From the NCBI GenBank assembly GCA_021795255.1, contig JAJYPQ010000334.1:1-5099 (forward strand): DNA of 5,099 nucleotides, given 5' to 3'. Position 1 is the stretch's first letter. The number at the start of each line of letters is the position of its first letter. The translations under genes were made by a program, and so were the position numbers. This stretch comes from Pseudomonadota bacterium (GTDB lineage Bacteria; Pseudomonadota; Gammaproteobacteria; Acidiferrobacterales; Acidiferrobacteraceae). Positions 4,532 to 5,099 of this stretch are shown in pieces. Below the pieces are notes generated by a model. The model saw only the letters and a list, made by a program, of their open reading frames with translations. It did not search any database and was not told the origin of the DNA.

Positions 4532-5099
4532 ATGCAGGTAAAAACGCTCGCCGATTGCGTGGGGAATACGCCCCTTGTTCAACTCCAGAGAATGGGCGCC
4601 GGTTCCGGGAACCAGATACTGGTGAAGCTCGAAGGCAATAACCCGGCCGGTTCGGTCAAGGACCGGGCCGCTCTTTCTATGATCGAGGCGGCCGAGCGTG
4701 CCGGCCGGATCCGTCCCGGGGACACCCTGATCGAGGCCACCAGCGGCAATACCGGGATCGCTTTGGCAATGGTGGCGGCCACCAAGGGTTATCGGATGAT
4801 TTTGGTCATGCCGGAGCACATGAGCGCCGAGCGCCGGGGACTTATGCGCGCCTTTGGCGCCACCCTGCTCCTGACGTCGCGTGCTGGCAGCATGGAGGAG
4901 GCCATCGACAAGGCTAGAGAAATGGAGGCGCAGGGAGTGGGTTATGTGCTTGATCAGTTTTCAAACCCCGACAATCCAGAGGCCCATTATCGCGGGACAG
5001 GTCCCGAGATATGGCGCGACACCGAGGGGCGGGTTACGCATTTCGTCAGTGCCATGGGTACGACCGGCACCATTATGGGGACATCGCGCTACCTGAAAG
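4532..5099 (+). CDS. cysM: Cysteine synthase B (O-acetylserine sulfhydrylase B), 3' end beyond window
   Basis: CysM is a PLP enzyme that makes cysteine from O-acetylserine and sulfide, and in many bacteria can also use thiosulfate to give S-sulfocysteine. The 189 codons in the window run without interruption. VGNTPLVQL at residues 10-18 is the family N-terminal signature. NPAGSVKDR (37-45) contains the PLP-binding Lys43. TSGNTG (70-75) is the substrate-binding loop. GTTGT (176-180) is the PLP-phosphate loop. The stretch LDQFSNPDNPEAHYRGTGPE (140-159), with HFVSAMGTTGT just after it, is typical of CysM rather than CysK. Full-length CysM is about 300 residues, so about 110 are missing beyond the edge. 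The gene is not frameshifted and appears functional, in contrast to the decayed middle of the window. Confidence 0.93.
   Translation, partial: MQVKTLADCVGNTPLVQLQRMGAGSGNQILVKLEGNNPAGSVKDRAALSMIEAAERAGRIRPGDTLIEATSGNTGIALAMVAATKGYRMILVMPEHMSAERRGLMRAFGATLLLTSRAGSMEEAIDKAREMEAQGVGYVLDQFSNPDNPEAHYRGTGPEIWRDTEGRVTHFVSAMGTTGTIMGTSRYLK

Noticed and set aside
4307..4819. Minus-strand open frame of 170 codons
   Set aside because: Antisense to the end of recJ and the start of cysM, both of which are secure. Its translation has no recognisable domain.

Overview
The window reads as chromosomal DNA of a moderately GC-rich proteobacterium. The RecJ, CysM and SdhC sequences look gammaproteobacterial to me, perhaps from an Acidithiobacillus/Acidiferrobacter-like or other chemolithotrophic lineage. 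That placement is an impression from protein wording, not a computed result. No phage, CRISPR, tRNA or rRNA signature is visible.

Layout, left to right. (1) Positions 51-1070 hold two intact, closely spaced plus-strand genes: a YeaO-like DUF488 protein and an iron-sulfur type uracil-DNA glycosylase family protein. (2) Positions 1073-1418 hold a broken start of sdhC (membrane anchor of succinate dehydrogenase). It sits 2 nt after the glycosylase stop, and no sdhD, sdhA or sdhB follows. (3) Positions 1419-1594 have no secure gene. (4) Positions 1595-2010 hold a decayed small Cys/Arg-rich protein gene with one frameshift and one in-frame stop. (5) Positions 2012-2294 hold the terminal fragment of an IS66-family insertion sequence on the minus strand, with its outer inverted repeat still visible. 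(6) Positions 2295-2854 hold no recognisable gene. They do contain a 14-bp palindrome, a 13-bp perfect inverted repeat spanning 75 bp, and a second 14-bp palindrome next to a possible extended -10 promoter. (7) Positions 2855-4387 hold a long open frame for RecJ exonuclease that lacks the usual N-terminus and appears frameshifted exactly at catalytic motif I. (8) From 4532 to the window edge is the intact first part of cysM (O-acetylserine sulfhydrylase B).

Biologically, the two ends are ordinary housekeeping or accessory genes (DNA repair and cysteine synthesis). The middle 1.8 kb looks like a scar: three different genes are truncated or frameshifted around an IS66 remnant. I infer that repeated insertion and deletion joined an sdh-operon start to a recJ-cysM segment. 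I do not see a convincing new multi-gene system. The points most worth checking are the recJ motif I lesion, the sdhC truncation, the decayed Cys/Arg-rich gene and the palindromic elements between 2296 and 2842.
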